Source of the DNA: Enterobacter cancerogenus
GTDB taxonomy: Bacteria; Pseudomonadota; Gammaproteobacteria; Enterobacterales; Enterobacteriaceae
DNA: 64,000 bases
Direction of reading: 5' to 3'
NCBI RefSeq assembly: GCF_019047785.1
Contig: NZ_CP077290.1
Coordinates: forward strand, 1,178,001-1,242,000
The position numbers and the translations under genes were made by a program. Below, one piece after another: positions 20,984 to 31,136 of the stretch (within the stretch, counting starts at the first letter, position 1; every line of letters begins with the position of its first letter). The notes under the pieces were generated by a model. The model made no database searches. It had not been told where the DNA came from and saw only the letters and a program-made list of their open reading frames with translations.

Positions 20984-22203
20984 GATGCTTTCCCCCGAAA
21001 TACGCGTTGATACAGCGGGTTGCGCCCCGGTTCGTACACCATCTCCACCGGATGCCGCGCGTCCCAGATGATGAAATCGGCCACATAACCGGCTTTAAGC
21101 TGCCCGTGGGTTTCTCCGCGCCCAAGCGCCCGCGCCGCATGACGGGTGACACCGGCCCAGGCTTCTTCCGGGGTCAGGCCAAACTGAACACAGGCCATAT
21201 TCATCGCCAGATGCATGCTGGCAAAGGGGCTGGTGCCGGGGTTGTAATCTGTCGCGACGGCCATCGGGACGCCCTGCTGTCGCAGCTGTTCAACCGGCGG
21301 GCGCTGGCGCTCCTGGAGAAAATAGAATGCACCGGGCAGAAGCACCGCCACCGTGCCGCTGTGCGCCATCGCCTGCACACCCTCTTCATCCAGATACTCA
21401 ATATGATCGGCGGAGAGCCCGTGATAGCGGCTGACCAGCGCCGCACCGCCGAGATTCGAGAGCTGCTCGACATGCCCTTTCACCGGAATGCCCAGCGCCG
21501 TGGCCGCCTGAAACAGGCGCTCGGTCTGCGCGGGCGTAAACCCGACGTTCTCACAGAATACATCCACCGCTTCGAACAGCCCTTTTTGCCACAGGTCGGG
21601 CATGATGTGCTCGCAGACCAGCGTCAGGTAAGCGTCCGGATCGCCGCGAAACTCCGCCGGTACCGCGTGGGCGGCCAGCAGCGTCGACCCGATCTCAACC
21701 GGATTGTCACGGGCAAGCTGGCGCGCCACCTGCAGCATCTTCTCTTCGGCGTCGGCGTTGAGTCCATATCCTGACTTGATTTCAAGAGTTGTCACGCCTT
21801 CGCGCATCAAACGCTGCAAGCGCTGTTGGGCCAGTTGCAGTAAGGTCTCCTGCGAGCTGCCGCGTGTGGCCGTGACGGTGGCGTTTATTCCCCCGCCCTG
21901 GGCGGCAATCGTCTGGTATGCCATGCCGTTCAGGCGCTGCTCCCACTCCGCCGCGCGGTCGCCGCCAAACACCAGATGGGTGTGGCAGTCGATCAGCCCG
22001 GGCGTTACGAGACGCCCTTCAAGATCGATGCAGCCAGGGTGGTCGGCAGGAACATCCTCATCAGGAATGACCGCCAGGAGCGTGTCTTCGCGAACCACCA
22101 GCGCGCTGTTGTCGGTAAGGCCATAGGGGGCGGGATGGTCAGGATCCATTGTTGCCAGGCGCGCATTACGCCAAATCACATCGTCAGGATGAATCTGCTG
22201 CAT
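20980..22203 (-). CDS. hutI: Imidazolonepropionase
   Basis: A 407-residue amidohydrolase-superfamily enzyme that opens imidazolone propionate. The metal-binding HxH is in [19 protein letters not shown], with further metal and substrate residues in [39 protein letters not shown] and [11 protein letters not shown] choose the ATG at 22203 because GGAAG precedes it at a proper distance; two upstream in-frame starts (22221, 22236) have no ribosome site and overlap the operator. First gene of hutIGC. Confidence 0.96.
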   Translation of the reverse strand: MQQIHPDDVIWRNARLATMDPDHPAPYGLTDNSALVVREDTLLAVIPDEDVPADHPGCIDLEGRLVTPGLIDCHTHLVFGGDRAAEWEQRLNGMAYQTIAAQGGGINATVTATRGSSQETLLQLAQQRLQRLMREGVTTLEIKSGYGLNADAEEKMLQVARQLARDNPVEIGSTLLAAHAVPAEFRGDPDAYLTLVCEHIMPDLWQKGLFEAVDVFCENVGFTPAQTERLFQAATALGIPVKGHVEQLSNLGGAALVSRYHGLSADHIEYLDEEGVQAMAHSGTVAVLLPGAFYFLQERQRPPVEQLRQQGVPMAVATDYNPGTSPFASMHLAMNMACVQFGLTPEEAWAGVTRHAARALGRGETHGQLKAGYVADFIIWDARHPVEMVYEPGRNPLYQRVFRGKAS

Positions 22204-22224
22204 GGGGCTTCCGCTTGTCATGGG

Positions 22225-22235
22225 TTGTATAGACA
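22225..22235. promoter_or_regulatory. HutC-like operator core upstream of hutI
   Basis: TTGTATAGACA is identical to the core of the hutU operator. It is 22 bp before the chosen hutI start, where it would block the promoter or early elongation of hutIGC. The flanks are less symmetrical than at hutU (one outer G/C missing on the right). Confidence 0.75.
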
Positions 22236-22427
22236 TTTATTTTCATCTGGCGGCGACTGTCAACCGACTTCGAGGAAAATGTTATCTATTTGTGACGACT
22301 TACCCGCCTCGCCCGGCGGAAAAATGCAACTTTTACCGTTTTTATCTTCCCGTTTCGCTCAACTTAGTATAAAAAAGCAGGCTATTTCGTCTATCCCGTT
22401 AAGACTTGCATACCCAGGAGCTTTACC

Positions 22428-23711
22428 TTGAACATTTCCAGGATTTCCCGTCTGGCGCTGGCACTCGCATTTGGCGTGACGTTATCCGCATGCAGTTCAA
22501 CACCACCGGACCAACAGCCTTCTGAGCAGGTTGCGCCGGGAACCGCCTCCCGCCCAATCCTCTCTGCGGATGAAGCGAAAAACTTCAGCCAGGCGCGCTA
22601 CTTCACGGCAATGGATCCGAATGCCGCCCCCTGGACTCCGTCTTCTATTAACCTGCCTAAGCAGCCCGATTTCGTGGTCGGCCCGGCAGGTGCGCAGGGC
22701 GTGACGCACACCTCCATCCAGGCTGCAGTCGATGCGGCGATCACCAAACACAGCGCGTCGCGTCAGTACATCGCGATCATGCCGGGTGAATACGAAGGTA
22801 CCGTTTACGTACCCGCCGCGCCGGGCAGCGTGACGCTGTATGGTCTGGGCGAAAAAGCCATTGATGTGAAAATTGGTCTGGCGATTGATTCTGAAATCGA
22901 CACCACCACCTGGCGCCACCTCGTGAACCCTGCCGGAAAATACATGCCGGGTAAACCTGCGTGGTACATGTTTGATAACTGCCAGAGCAAACGCACCGCA
23001 ACCGTGGGCGTGATGTGCTCCGCCGTTGTCTGGTCTCAGAACAACGGTCTGCAGCTGCAAAACCTGACCATTCAGAACACCCTGGGCGACAGCGTGGATG
23101 CGGGCAACCATCAGGCCGTGGCGCTGCGCAGCGATGGCGACAAGGTGCAGATCAACAACGTGAATATTCTGGGCCGTCAGAACACCTTCTTCGTGACCAA
23201 CAGCGGCGTGCAGAACACCCTGCAGAATAACCGTCTGACGCGCACGCTGGTGACCAATAGCTACGTTGAAGGCGATGTGGATCTGGTGTCCGGTCGCGGT
23301 GCGGTGGTCTTCGATAACACCGACTTCCGCGTGGTGAATTCCCGTACCCAGCAGGAAGGCTACGTGTTTGCGCCGGCGACACAGTCCAACCTGTTCTACG
23401 GTTTCCTGGCGGTAAACAGCCGTTTCAACGCCTCCGGTGACGGTGTGGCACAGCTGGGCCGCTCTCTGGATGTCGACGCGGCCACCAACGGCCAGGTCGT
23501 GATCCGCGACAGCGTGATCGGCGAAGGTTTCAACGTGGCGAAACCCTGGGCCGATGCCGCCATCTCTAAACGTCCCTTCTCCGGCAATACCGGTACCGTG
23601 GATGATAAAGGCAACGTGCAGCGCAACCTGAACGACGCAAACTTCAACCGCATGTGGGAATACAACAACCGCGGATTGGGTAGCAAAGTGGTTGCAGAGC
23701 CGAAGCAATAA
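22428..23711 (+). CDS. ybhC: YbhC, outer-membrane lipoprotein of the pectinesterase family
   Basis: A 427-residue lipoprotein: signal peptide with lipobox LSAC (C22) followed by SSTPPD, then a right-handed beta-helix of the carbohydrate esterase 8 (pectin methylesterase) family from about residue 75. Family-like blocks are VEGDVDLVSGRGAVVFDNT and NSRTQQEGYVFAP. The E. coli orthologue is an acyl-CoA thioesterase-annotated outer-membrane protein with poor or no pectinesterase activity, so the substrate is uncertain. Divergent from hutI, followed by a strong terminator. Confidence 0.94.
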   Translation: MNISRISRLALALAFGVTLSACSSTPPDQQPSEQVAPGTASRPILSADEAKNFSQARYFTAMDPNAAPWTPSSINLPKQPDFVVGPAGAQGVTHTSIQAAVDAAITKHSASRQYIAIMPGEYEGTVYVPAAPGSVTLYGLGEKAIDVKIGLAIDSEIDTTTWRHLVNPAGKYMPGKPAWYMFDNCQSKRTATVGVMCSAVVWSQNNGLQLQNLTIQNTLGDSVDAGNHQAVALRSDGDKVQINNVNILGRQNTFFVTNSGVQNTLQNNRLTRTLVTNSYVEGDVDLVSGRGAVVFDNTDFRVVNSRTQQEGYVFAPATQSNLFYGFLAVNSRFNASGDGVAQLGRSLDVDAATNGQVVIRDSVIGEGFNVAKPWADAAISKRPFSGNTGTVDDKGNVQRNLNDANFNRMWEYNNRGLGSKVVAEPKQ

Positions 23712-23732
23712 GTCTGATTCCAGACATAAAAA

Positions 23733-23757
23733 AACCTCGCATTTGCGAGGTTTTTTG
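23733..23757. terminator. Terminator between ybhC and pgl (both directions)
   Basis: AACCTCGC, loop ATTT, GCGAGGTT, with A-run on the left and T-run on the right; serves ybhC and probably the convergent pgl. Confidence 0.93.
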
Positions 23758-23768
23758 TTTTATGCCCG

Positions 23769-24764
23769 TCAGTGCGCGTTAACGACCACCCACATTGGCC
23801 CCTGGCCGACGGCATAGCGCCCTTTTTCTTCCAGCAGTCCCTGCACGCCTTTGATTTCATACACCGCAATATGGTGCGATTTCTGCCCTGCGGCAATCAG
23901 GAACCGACCGCTGTGATCGACATTAAAGCCGCGCGGCTGGGTTTCCGTTGGCTGGAAGCCTTCAAGAGAAAGGATGCTGCCGTCTTCGGAGACGCTGAAC
24001 ACGGTGATCAGGCTCGAGGTACGGTCGCAGGTATACAGATGGCGTCCGTCCGGGGTGATGTGTATGTCCGCCGCCCAGCGGGTATCGGCGAAGTCAGACG
24101 GCATCATATCCAGCGTCTGTACGCACTCAATCTGACCGTTCGGATCGCTCAGTTCCCACACGTCCACGGAGCTGTTCAGCTCATTCACCACATACGCATA
24201 CTGCTGGTTCGGGTGGAAGACCATGTGACGCGGGCCCGCGCCCTCAACGGTGGTGACCTCAGCGGGGGTTTGCGCCACCAGGTGACCATCGTCGCTCAGG
24301 GTAAACAGGCAGATGCGATCCTGCTTCAGCGCAGGTACCCACAGGGTGCGGTTGTCCGGGGAGATATTGGCCGAGTGGCAACCTTCGAGCCCTTCCACCA
24401 CGTCCACCGTTTCAACCGGAATGCCGTCCTCAAGACGCGTCACGCTTACGCAGCCGGCGTTATACGAACCGCTGAAGATAAAGTTGCCTTTGCGATCGGT
24501 TGAGATGTGTGTAGGGCTTCCCGGCAGCGGTGCTTCGGCGGTATAGGTCAGGGCGCCGTCATCTGGCGAAATGCGGTACGCCAGCACGCGAAACTCCGGG
24601 CGCACGCCAACGTAGAGAAAACGTTTATCCGGGCTGACCACCATCGGCTGGACCTGTCCCGGGACATCAACAACCTGCACCAACGTGAGCGAACCTTCGG
24701 CATTCAAACTCCAGACGTGGATCTGCTGACTTTCAGGACTGGCGGTATAAACGGTTTGTTTCAT
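23769..24764 (-). CDS. pgl: 6-phosphogluconolactonase
   Basis: A 331-residue seven-bladed beta-propeller that hydrolyses 6-phosphogluconolactone in the oxidative pentose phosphate pathway. This is the YbhE-type lactonase, unrelated to the DevB-type. Repeated blade motifs such as [38 protein letters not shown] and [13 protein letters not shown] are spaced about 45 residues apart. The ATG at 24764 (MKQTVYTAS) follows AAGGAGTATTC, a strong ribosome site, and gives exactly the E. coli length. Confidence 0.97.
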   Translation of the reverse strand: MKQTVYTASPESQQIHVWSLNAEGSLTLVQVVDVPGQVQPMVVSPDKRFLYVGVRPEFRVLAYRISPDDGALTYTAEAPLPGSPTHISTDRKGNFIFSGSYNAGCVSVTRLEDGIPVETVDVVEGLEGCHSANISPDNRTLWVPALKQDRICLFTLSDDGHLVAQTPAEVTTVEGAGPRHMVFHPNQQYAYVVNELNSSVDVWELSDPNGQIECVQTLDMMPSDFADTRWAADIHITPDGRHLYTCDRTSSLITVFSVSEDGSILSLEGFQPTETQPRGFNVDHSGRFLIAAGQKSHHIAVYEIKGVQGLLEEKGRYAVGQGPMWVVVNAH

Positions 24765-24904
24765 GAATACTCCTTTCCTCACTGCGCGTGAAAGTGATTA
24801 TTTTTAACGGCGAATGCTGAATTGTAGTCCGGAATTTTGCAGCGATCTGCTCTCGGTGTACCATCCCCTGAGACCTTAAATTCAACATTAACCCGGAAGA
24901 ACAA

Positions 24905-25723
24905 ATGACCTCGCGTGTGATTGCACTGGATTTAGACGGAACACTGCTTACTCCTCAGAAAACCCTGCTCCCCTCTTCTGTCGACGCGCTCAAGCGCGCG
25001 CAGGAAGTGGGTTATCAACTCCTGATCGTAACGGGTCGACATCACGTTGCCATCCATCCTTTTTATCAGGCACTGGGCTTAGATACACCTGCAATTTGTT
25101 GTAATGGCACTTATTTGTATGATTATCAGGCAAAAAAGGTCCTGGAATCCGATCCGCTTCCCGTCGATAGCGCGCTGCAACTCATTGACCTGCTGGATGA
25201 GCACGACGTGCACGGCCTGATGTACGTGGACGAGTCCATGATGTACGAGCGCGCAACCGGCCACGTGATCCGCACCAGCAAGTGGGCTTTGTCGCTGCCG
25301 GAAGCGCAGCGCCCGGTCTTCACGCAGGTATCTTCTTTGCGTCAGGCGGCTCAGGAGGTTAACGCAATCTGGAAATTTGCCCTGACGGATGAAGACACCG
25401 GAAAACTGAACGCCTTCGCCAGCCGCGTAGAGCAGGCCCTGGGGCTGGAGTGCGAGTGGTCCTGGCATGACCAGGTGGACATTGCGCGTAAAGGCAACAG
25501 CAAAGGCAAGCGCCTGACGCAGTACGTCGAATCTCAGGGCGGGTCAATGCAGGACGTGATTGCCTTTGGCGACAACTACAACGACATCAGCATGCTGGAA
25601 GCTGCCGGTACGGGCGTGGCGATGGGCAATGCCGATGACGCGGTAAAAGCGCGTGCTAACGTGGTGATTGGGGACAACACCGTCGACAGCATCGCGCAAT
25701 ATATTTATACCCACCTGCTGTAA
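24905..25723 (+). CDS. ybhA: YbhA, HAD-type (Cof family) sugar/pyridoxal phosphatase
   Basis: A 272-residue HAD superfamily IIB (Cof) phosphatase. Motif I is IALDLDGTLLT (residues 6-16, nucleophile and acid/base Asp), motif II is the IVTGR Thr, motif III a Lys near KGNSKGKRL, and motif IV is AFGDNYNDISML. E. coli YbhA dephosphorylates pyridoxal phosphate and fructose 1,6-bisphosphate among others. It is divergent from pgl and its stop directly abuts the modC stop with no intervening base. Confidence 0.95.
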   Translation: MTSRVIALDLDGTLLTPQKTLLPSSVDALKRAQEVGYQLLIVTGRHHVAIHPFYQALGLDTPAICCNGTYLYDYQAKKVLESDPLPVDSALQLIDLLDEHDVHGLMYVDESMMYERATGHVIRTSKWALSLPEAQRPVFTQVSSLRQAAQEVNAIWKFALTDEDTGKLNAFASRVEQALGLECEWSWHDQVDIARKGNSKGKRLTQYVESQGGSMQDVIAFGDNYNDISMLEAAGTGVAMGNADDAVKARANVVIGDNTVDSIAQYIYTHLL

Positions 25724-26782
25724 TCAGGTGGTGATCGAGACGCTCTTGATTTGCGCATAGAGCCACAGGCCGGGTTTGATGCCGAGTTCATCCCTGGCCC
25801 ACGGACTGATCCGCGCCCAGAGCGTCTTGCTGCCCACCTCGAGCTTCACCTCGACCTGCCCGTTATCGTCTAAACACTCTGCCACCTTCGCACGCAAAAT
25901 ATTGCGGATGCTGGTTTGTAGCGGCGGCTGCAGCACTAACGAGACGTCCGAGGCCTGAATACGAATACGCAGCGCAGACTGCAACGGTTTATCGATCCTG
26001 TTGACCCAAAGATGCTGGTCACCCAGCGCGAGCGCGGTCATGGCATAGTGCGGATGGTGCTCAAGCACGTTGACCTTGAGAATGCTGCTCTGCTGCTCTT
26101 TGGGTAGCCACGGGTGCATCACGCTGCTGCCCCAGACCGCCTCCAGATTGCCAAACGCCTTGACGCTGCCGTTTTCCAGCACCAGCACGTTATCTGCCAG
26201 ATGCAGGATCTCATCCAGCGAATGGCTGACGTACAGCATCGGAATATTGATTTCGCGCGCCAGACGCTGGAGATACGGCAGCAGTTCACGTTTGCGCGGA
26301 ATGTCCAGCGAGGCCAGCGGCTCGTCGAGCAGCAGCAGCTCCGGCGCGGTCAGCAATGCACGGCCAATCGCCACGCGCTGTTTCTCCCCGCCTGAAAGCG
26401 CCGACGGCAGCCGGTCGAGAAGCGGTTCAATCCCCAGCAGCGCCACCAGCTTATCAAACTGCCCGGACATGCTTTTCGCCATGCCGTAGCGCAGATTACC
26501 GCGCACGCTGTAGTGCGGGAACAACCGCGCGTCCTGGAACACGTAGCCGATCCGCCGCTTTTCGGGTGCCAGGTAAATCTTGTTTTCCACGTCATTTAAG
26601 ACGCGGTTATTCAGCACGATGCGCCCGGACTGCGGGCGCGTCAGGCCGCTAATGGCATTGATGAGCGAGGTTTTCCCGGCGCCCGACACGCCAAAAATGG
26701 CGGTGATGCCGCTCGCGGGCAGCGTTTCGTTGAGCGTGAGGCAGTGGCTTCCCAGCGTCTGGGTAAAATGAAGTTCCAGCAT
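25724..26782 (-). CDS. modC: Molybdate ABC transporter ATP-binding protein ModC
   Basis: A 352-residue ATPase powering molybdate import through ModB. Walker [10 protein letters not shown] near residue 31, signature [15 protein letters not shown] near 130, Walker [13 protein letters not shown] and the switch His in YVSHSLDE. The C-terminal part from about 290 is a TOBE/MOP domain ([10 protein letters not shown] ... [22 protein letters not shown]) that binds oxyanion. Two bases separate it from modB; shares its 3' end with ybhA. Confidence 0.97.
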   Translation of the reverse strand: MLELHFTQTLGSHCLTLNETLPASGITAIFGVSGAGKTSLINAISGLTRPQSGRIVLNNRVLNDVENKIYLAPEKRRIGYVFQDARLFPHYSVRGNLRYGMAKSMSGQFDKLVALLGIEPLLDRLPSALSGGEKQRVAIGRALLTAPELLLLDEPLASLDIPRKRELLPYLQRLAREINIPMLYVSHSLDEILHLADNVLVLENGSVKAFGNLEAVWGSSVMHPWLPKEQQSSILKVNVLEHHPHYAMTALALGDQHLWVNRIDKPLQSALRIRIQASDVSLVLQPPLQTSIRNILRAKVAECLDDNGQVEVKLEVGSKTLWARISPWARDELGIKPGLWLYAQIKSVSITT

Positions 26783-26784
26783 GA

Positions 26785-27474
26785 TTATTTCCCCATCCGC
26801 TCACGGCTAAGGCGCGCCAGCCACTCAGACACCAGCAGCGACGCCAGCGCCAGCACAATGGCGATAATACACAGCCGCGCCGCCGCGCCTTCCCCGCCAG
26901 GGGTTTGAATGAGGGTGTACATCGCCGACGGGAGAGTCCGCGTCTCGCCAGGAATGTTAGAGACAAAGGTAATGGTGGCACCAAATTCGCCCAGCGATCG
27001 CGCGAAGGCCAGCACGGTGCCAACGATAATGCCCGGCAGGGTAAGCGGCAGCGTGATGGTGAAAAAGACCCGCCAGCGCCCCGCGCCCAGCGTGCGGGCA
27101 GCCTGTTCCAGTTTGATATCAACGCCTTCCAGCGCCAGGCGAATGGCCCTGACCATCAGCGGGAATGACATCACCGCTGCCGCCAGCACGGCACCGCGCC
27201 AGCTGAAGGCAAACGTCAGGCCGAACCAGTCGTACAGCCGTTCGCCGATAAAACCGCGTCGCCCCATCGAGATCAGTAGCAAATAGCCAACGACCACGGG
27301 CGGTAAAACAAGCGGGAGATGAAGCACGCTGTCGAGCAGGGCTTTGCCTGGGAACCGGCAGCGAACCAGTAGCCAGGCAAAGAAGATCCCGAAGGGTAAA
27401 CTCAGTACAACTGCCAGGGAGGAGACTTTAAGGCTCAGCAGCACGGCCTGCCATTCAGGATCGGTCAACATCAT
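26785..27474 (-). CDS. modB: Molybdate ABC transporter permease ModB
   Basis: A 229-residue inner-membrane permease with about five membrane segments. The EAA loop that docks on ModC is [26 protein letters not shown] around residues 142-167. Overlaps the modA stop by 4 bp. Length equals the E. coli protein. Confidence 0.97.
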   Translation of the reverse strand: MMLTDPEWQAVLLSLKVSSLAVVLSLPFGIFFAWLLVRCRFPGKALLDSVLHLPLVLPPVVVGYLLLISMGRRGFIGERLYDWFGLTFAFSWRGAVLAAAVMSFPLMVRAIRLALEGVDIKLEQAARTLGAGRWRVFFTITLPLTLPGIIVGTVLAFARSLGEFGATITFVSNIPGETRTLPSAMYTLIQTPGGEGAAARLCIIAIVLALASLLVSEWLARLSRERMGK

Positions 27475-28247
27475 TCGTGAGTCGTAAATCCGTAACGTTT
27501 AAAGATGGCTGACGCTTCCGGCCCCTTCAGGTAATCATAAAAGGCCGTTACCGCCGCATTTTTGTGCCCGTCAACAATCGCAACAGGATATTCCACTTTC
27601 TTGTGCGAGTCTTCCGGGAAGGTGCCAACGACTTTTACCCCTTTGCTGGCGACGGCATCAGAGCCGTAGACGATGCCCAGTGGCGCTTCGTTGCGCTCAA
27701 CCAGCGCCAGCGCGCCGCGGACATCTTCAGCCGGGGCCAGTTTTGGCGAGAGTGACGCCCACGCGCCCAGCTTCTGCAGCGCCTCTTTGGCATAAATCCC
27801 GGCCGGGACATGCGCCGGATCGCCAACGGCCAGTCGACCACCGTTCAGCAGGCGTATCCACGGGGTCTCTTTGCTGATATTAATGTCGCCCTGCGCGCTG
27901 TCTTTTGGTGCCACTACCACCAGGCTATTGCCCAGCAGCGTTTCGCGGGTGGCGGTATCAACGGATTTTTTCTCTACCGCATAATCCATCCACTTCTGGT
28001 CGGCGGAGATAAACAGATCCGCAGGCGCACCCGCTTCTATCTGGCGGGCAAGCGTGGACGACGAGGCAAACGAGGAGACCACATCAACGTTTTTCTCTTT
28101 CTTATACGCGGTCGCGATATCCTGCATAGCATTGGTGAGCGATGCAGCCGCAAAAACCGTGATTTTACCCTCGTCAGCCAGCGCGTGTCCGGCCAGAGAA
28201 AGCGTCAGCGTTGCCCCTGCGAAAAGGCGTACCCATGTACCTGCCAT
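27471..28247 (-). CDS. modA: Periplasmic molybdate-binding protein ModA
   Basis: A 258-residue periplasmic receptor. An N-terminal signal peptide (RLFAGATLTLSLAGHALADE, cleavage after ALA) precedes the mature domain beginning KITVFAAASLTNAMQDIA, whose Ser contacts the oxyanion; FASSSTLARQIEAGAPADLFISADQKWM and the C-terminal half complete the bilobed fold. The first gene of modABC, preceded by a GGAGCTAC ribosome site and a perfect ModE box. Confidence 0.97.
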   Translation of the reverse strand: MAGTWVRLFAGATLTLSLAGHALADEGKITVFAAASLTNAMQDIATAYKKEKNVDVVSSFASSSTLARQIEAGAPADLFISADQKWMDYAVEKKSVDTATRETLLGNSLVVVAPKDSAQGDINISKETPWIRLLNGGRLAVGDPAHVPAGIYAKEALQKLGAWASLSPKLAPAEDVRGALALVERNEAPLGIVYGSDAVASKGVKVVGTFPEDSHKKVEYPVAIVDGHKNAAVTAFYDYLKGPEASAIFKRYGFTTHE

Positions 28248-28266
28248 TTGTAGCTCCTGTGCATTT

Positions 28267-28290
28267 CGTTATATACATATAAATATAACG
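28267..28290. promoter_or_regulatory. ModE operator of modABC
   Basis: CGTTATAT-N8-ATATAACG, a perfect inverted repeat with ModE spacing, 19 bp upstream of the modA start. Molybdate-bound ModE should repress modABC here. Confidence 0.93.
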
Positions 28291-28392
28291 ATAACCGCAG
28301 GGATATCCTAGCGTTAAATCGTACCGATTAATGAGTAAACCCGGCTACTGCAGAAATAACTATCGGCGGAAAGGGGAAAAACTTGAGAGCAA

Positions 28393-28415
28393 AACGCCCG
28401 GGCTGGCCGGGCGTT
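28393..28415 (-). terminator. Hairpin after acrZ
   Basis: A 9-bp stem AACGCCCGG / CCGGGCGTT with a five-base loop lies 10 bp after the acrZ stop; on the minus strand it is followed by TTTT then mixed sequence, so a moderate terminator. Confidence 0.65.
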
Positions 28416-28425
28416 CTGAGGGGAA

Positions 28426-28575
28426 TTATTGCTGCTTTTTAGGCTGGTCTCTGTGACCGATGTTCGAAAAGACGTTGAACACTTCACCCAGGCCGTAGAT
28501 GGCACCGAGGATGATAGCCATCACTACTGGTACCATGATCACGGCGAATACCAGACTCTTCAACAACTCTAACAT
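28426..28575 (-). CDS. acrZ: AcrZ, small AcrB-associated membrane protein
   Basis: A 49-residue protein translating as [20 protein letters not shown], then a further hydrophobic stretch and a polar tail ending DQPKKQQ. It matches E. coli AcrZ (YbhT) in length, in the single hydrophobic helix and in most residues. AcrZ binds the membrane domain of the efflux pump AcrB and shifts its drug range. In E. coli it is controlled by MarA/SoxS/Rob. It lies divergent from modE, which is its conserved position, and has a GGAGAAAACC ribosome site. Confidence 0.95.
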   Translation of the reverse strand: MLELLKSLVFAVIMVPVVMAIILGAIYGLGEVFNVFSNIGHRDQPKKQQ

Positions 28576-28703
28576 GGTTTTCTCCAGATTGTGTGAACCG
28601 CTTTATTCTACCCTGAACGGTAAGAAAAACATCCCCTTTTGTGCGGTGCGCTTTGCGCGCTGCGCCATTTGGGTCACAATACCCTTTTTGCCAGGACATT
28701 GTT

Positions 28704-29492
28704 ATGCAGGCCGAAATTCTCCTCACTCTCCGTCTTCAGCAGAAGCTTTTCGCCGATCCACGACGCATCGCCCTGCTTAAACAAATAGAACAGACTGGTT
28801 CAATTAGCCAGGGGGCGAAAAACGCAGGCATCAGCTACAAAAGCGCCTGGGACGCCATCAACGAGATGAACACCCTGAGCGAGCAAACGCTGGTTGACCG
28901 GGCGACGGGCGGAAAAGGCGGTGGCGGCGCGGTGCTTACCCGCTACGGGCAACGCCTGATCCAGCTTTACGATCTGCTGGCCCAAATCCAGCAGAAAGCG
29001 TTTGACGTGCTGAGCGACGACGACAACGTTCCGCTGGACAGCCTGCTGGGAGCTATTTCGCGCTTTTCGCTGCAAACCAGCGCCCGCAATCAGTGGTTCG
29101 GCACGGTCACGGCGCGTGATAATTCGCAGGTTCAGCAGCATATTGAGATCCTGCTTGCCGACGGCACCACCCGCCTTAAGGCCGCCATCACCGCGCAAAG
29201 CGGCCAGCGCCTGGGGCTGGAAGAAGGCAAAGAGGTGCTGGTGTTACTCAAAGCCCCCTGGGTGAGCATGACCCGCCAGCCGGAGCAGGCTAAAGAGGCG
29301 GATAATCAGCTGCAGGGCACCATTAGCCATATTGAACGCGGCGCGGAGCAGTGCGAAGTGCTGATGACGTTGCCCGACGGGCAGATGCTTTGCGCCACGG
29401 TCCCCCTGCACGACGCGGCGGATCTGGAGGAAGGTGCTGAAGTCACCGCATATTTCAACGCGGACCGGGTGATTATCGCCACATTATGCTAA
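28704..29492 (+). CDS. modE: Molybdate-responsive regulator ModE
   Basis: A 262-residue LysR-type-fold winged-helix regulator with two C-terminal MOP (molbindin) domains. The helix-turn-helix lies in GSISQGAKNAGISYKSAWDAINEMN (residues ~30-55), followed by RATGGKGGGGAVLT, and the two MOP repeats start at SARNQWFGTVTAR and QLQGTISHIERG. I choose ATG 28704 (MQAEILLTLR), equal in length to E. coli ModE; the 21-codon upstream extension is non-coding. Two of its likely targets, modA and moaA, are in this window. Confidence 0.97.
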   Translation: MQAEILLTLRLQQKLFADPRRIALLKQIEQTGSISQGAKNAGISYKSAWDAINEMNTLSEQTLVDRATGGKGGGGAVLTRYGQRLIQLYDLLAQIQQKAFDVLSDDDNVPLDSLLGAISRFSLQTSARNQWFGTVTARDNSQVQQHIEILLADGTTRLKAAITAQSGQRLGLEEGKEVLVLLKAPWVSMTRQPEQAKEADNQLQGTISHIERGAEQCEVLMTLPDGQMLCATVPLHDAADLEEGAEVTAYFNADRVIIATLC

Positions 29493-29559
29493 GCGCATTG
29501 ACAATCGTGCCGACAGTGGGTATCCCTGACATATATTGCTGCAAAAAATGGGATAAATC

Positions 29560-31032
29560 ATGTCATCATTGCATATTTCGCAAGGCACGTTTCGTCTTAG
29601 CGATACCCGAACGCTGTCGCTTCCTGATTTAACGCTGCGAGCCGGTGAGAGCTGGGCATTTGTCGGCACAAACGGCAGCGGAAAATCGGCTCTTGCCCGC
29701 GCGCTGGCCGGAGAGCTTACCCAGCTCAAGGGTGAACGCCGCTGTACCTTTACCCGCCTGACGCGCCTCTCGTTCGAACAGTTGCAAAAGCTGGTCAGCG
29801 ATGAGTGGCAGCGCAACAACACCGATCTGCTTAGCCCCGGAGAAGAAGATACTGGCCGCACCACGGGGGAGATCATTCAGGATACGGTCAAAGACGACGC
29901 GCGCTGCAGGCACCTGGCGGAGCAGTTTGGCATCACAGCCCTTCTCGGGCGCCGCTTTAAATACCTTTCTACCGGCGAGACGCGCAAAACGCTGTTGTGC
30001 CAGGCGCTGATGAGCGAGCCGGACCTGCTGATCCTCGACGAGCCGTTTGACGGGCTGGACGTGCAGTCCCGCGCCCAGCTGGCGACCCTGCTGGAGAGGC
30101 TCAATCAGCAGGGTTACACGCTCGTGCTGGTGCTGAACCGCTTTGATGAGATCCCGGACTTTGTGCAAAACGCAGGCGTGCTGGCCGACTGTAACCTGAC
30201 CGAAACCGGTGAGAAATCCACCCTGCTCAAACAGGCGCTGATTGCTCAGCTGGCCCACAGCGAGAAACTGGACGGTATTGCGCTTCCGGAACCGGATACC
30301 CTTTCCGCGCGCCACGATTTGGACCCCCACCAGCCGCGCATTGTACTGCGCGACGGTGTGGTGTCGTACGACGATCGCCCTATCCTTAATCATCTGAGCT
30401 GGACGGTAAACCCCGGTGAGCACTGGCAGATTGTCGGCCCTAACGGCGCGGGGAAATCCACGCTGTTAAGCCTGATTACCGGCGATCATCCGCAGGGCTA
30501 CAGTAACGATCTTACGCTGTTTGGCCGCCGTCGCGGCAGCGGCGAAACCATCTGGGATATCAAAAAGCATATTGGCTACGTCAGCAGCAGCCTCCATCTG
30601 GATTATCGCGTCAGCACGACGGTGCGCAACGTGATCCTCTCGGGCTTTTTTGACTCCATCGGCATTTATCAGGCGGTGTCGGATAAACAGCACAAGCTGG
30701 CGCAGCAGTGGCTGGATATTCTGGGGATGGATAACCGCGTGGCGGATGCCCCTTTTCACAGCCTCTCGTGGGGCCAGCAACGGCTGGCGCTGATCGTTCG
30801 CGCGCTGGTAAAACACCCGACGCTGCTGATCCTGGACGAGCCGTTGCAGGGGCTGGACCCGCTCAACCGCCAGCTGATCCGCCGCTTTGTGGATGTGCTG
30901 ATTAGCGAAGGCGAGACGCAGCTGCTGTTTGTCTCCCACCATGCGGAAGACGCCCCCGCCTGCATCACCCATCGGCTGGAATTTGTGCCAGACGGCGAGT
31001 GCTACCGTTACCTTCTCAGCAAGATCGACTGA
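29560..31032 (+). CDS. modF: ModF, twin ATP-binding cassette protein
   Basis: A 490-residue soluble protein with two ABC ATPase domains. Domain 1: Walker A GTNGSGKSALAR near residue 35, Walker B LLILDEPFDGLD near 160. Domain 2: Walker A GPNGAGKSTLLSL near 295, signature SWGQQRLALIVRAL and Walker B LLILDEPLQGLD near 430. No membrane segments. Its first-domain signature motif is poorly conserved (YLSTGETRKTLL). It lies 67 bp after modE as in E. coli; mutants have no strong molybdate phenotype, so function is unknown. Followed by a terminator. Confidence 0.94.
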   Translation: MSSLHISQGTFRLSDTRTLSLPDLTLRAGESWAFVGTNGSGKSALARALAGELTQLKGERRCTFTRLTRLSFEQLQKLVSDEWQRNNTDLLSPGEEDTGRTTGEIIQDTVKDDARCRHLAEQFGITALLGRRFKYLSTGETRKTLLCQALMSEPDLLILDEPFDGLDVQSRAQLATLLERLNQQGYTLVLVLNRFDEIPDFVQNAGVLADCNLTETGEKSTLLKQALIAQLAHSEKLDGIALPEPDTLSARHDLDPHQPRIVLRDGVVSYDDRPILNHLSWTVNPGEHWQIVGPNGAGKSTLLSLITGDHPQGYSNDLTLFGRRRGSGETIWDIKKHIGYVSSSLHLDYRVSTTVRNVILSGFFDSIGIYQAVSDKQHKLAQQWLDILGMDNRVADAPFHSLSWGQQRLALIVRALVKHPTLLILDEPLQGLDPLNRQLIRRFVDVLISEGETQLLFVSHHAEDAPACITHRLEFVPDGECYRYLLSKID

Positions 31033-31036
31033 CCCC

Positions 31037-31059
31037 GGAGGGCGGTGCCCTCCTCTTTT
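31037..31059 (+). terminator. Terminator after modF
   Basis: GGAGGGC, loop GGT, GCCCTCC followed by TCTTTT, four bases after the modF stop. Confidence 0.85.
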
Positions 31060-31136
31060 CAGACTACCTGCAGCACTAAATCTATCTCTTTGATCTATAA
31101 TGCCCTCTGGCCCCCCGAACAGGCGCGTGAAAACCA

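Noticed and set aside
22497..23708. A 403-codon open frame on the minus strand across ybhC
   Set aside because: Antisense shadow of ybhC, with no ribosome site and no recognisable motif.
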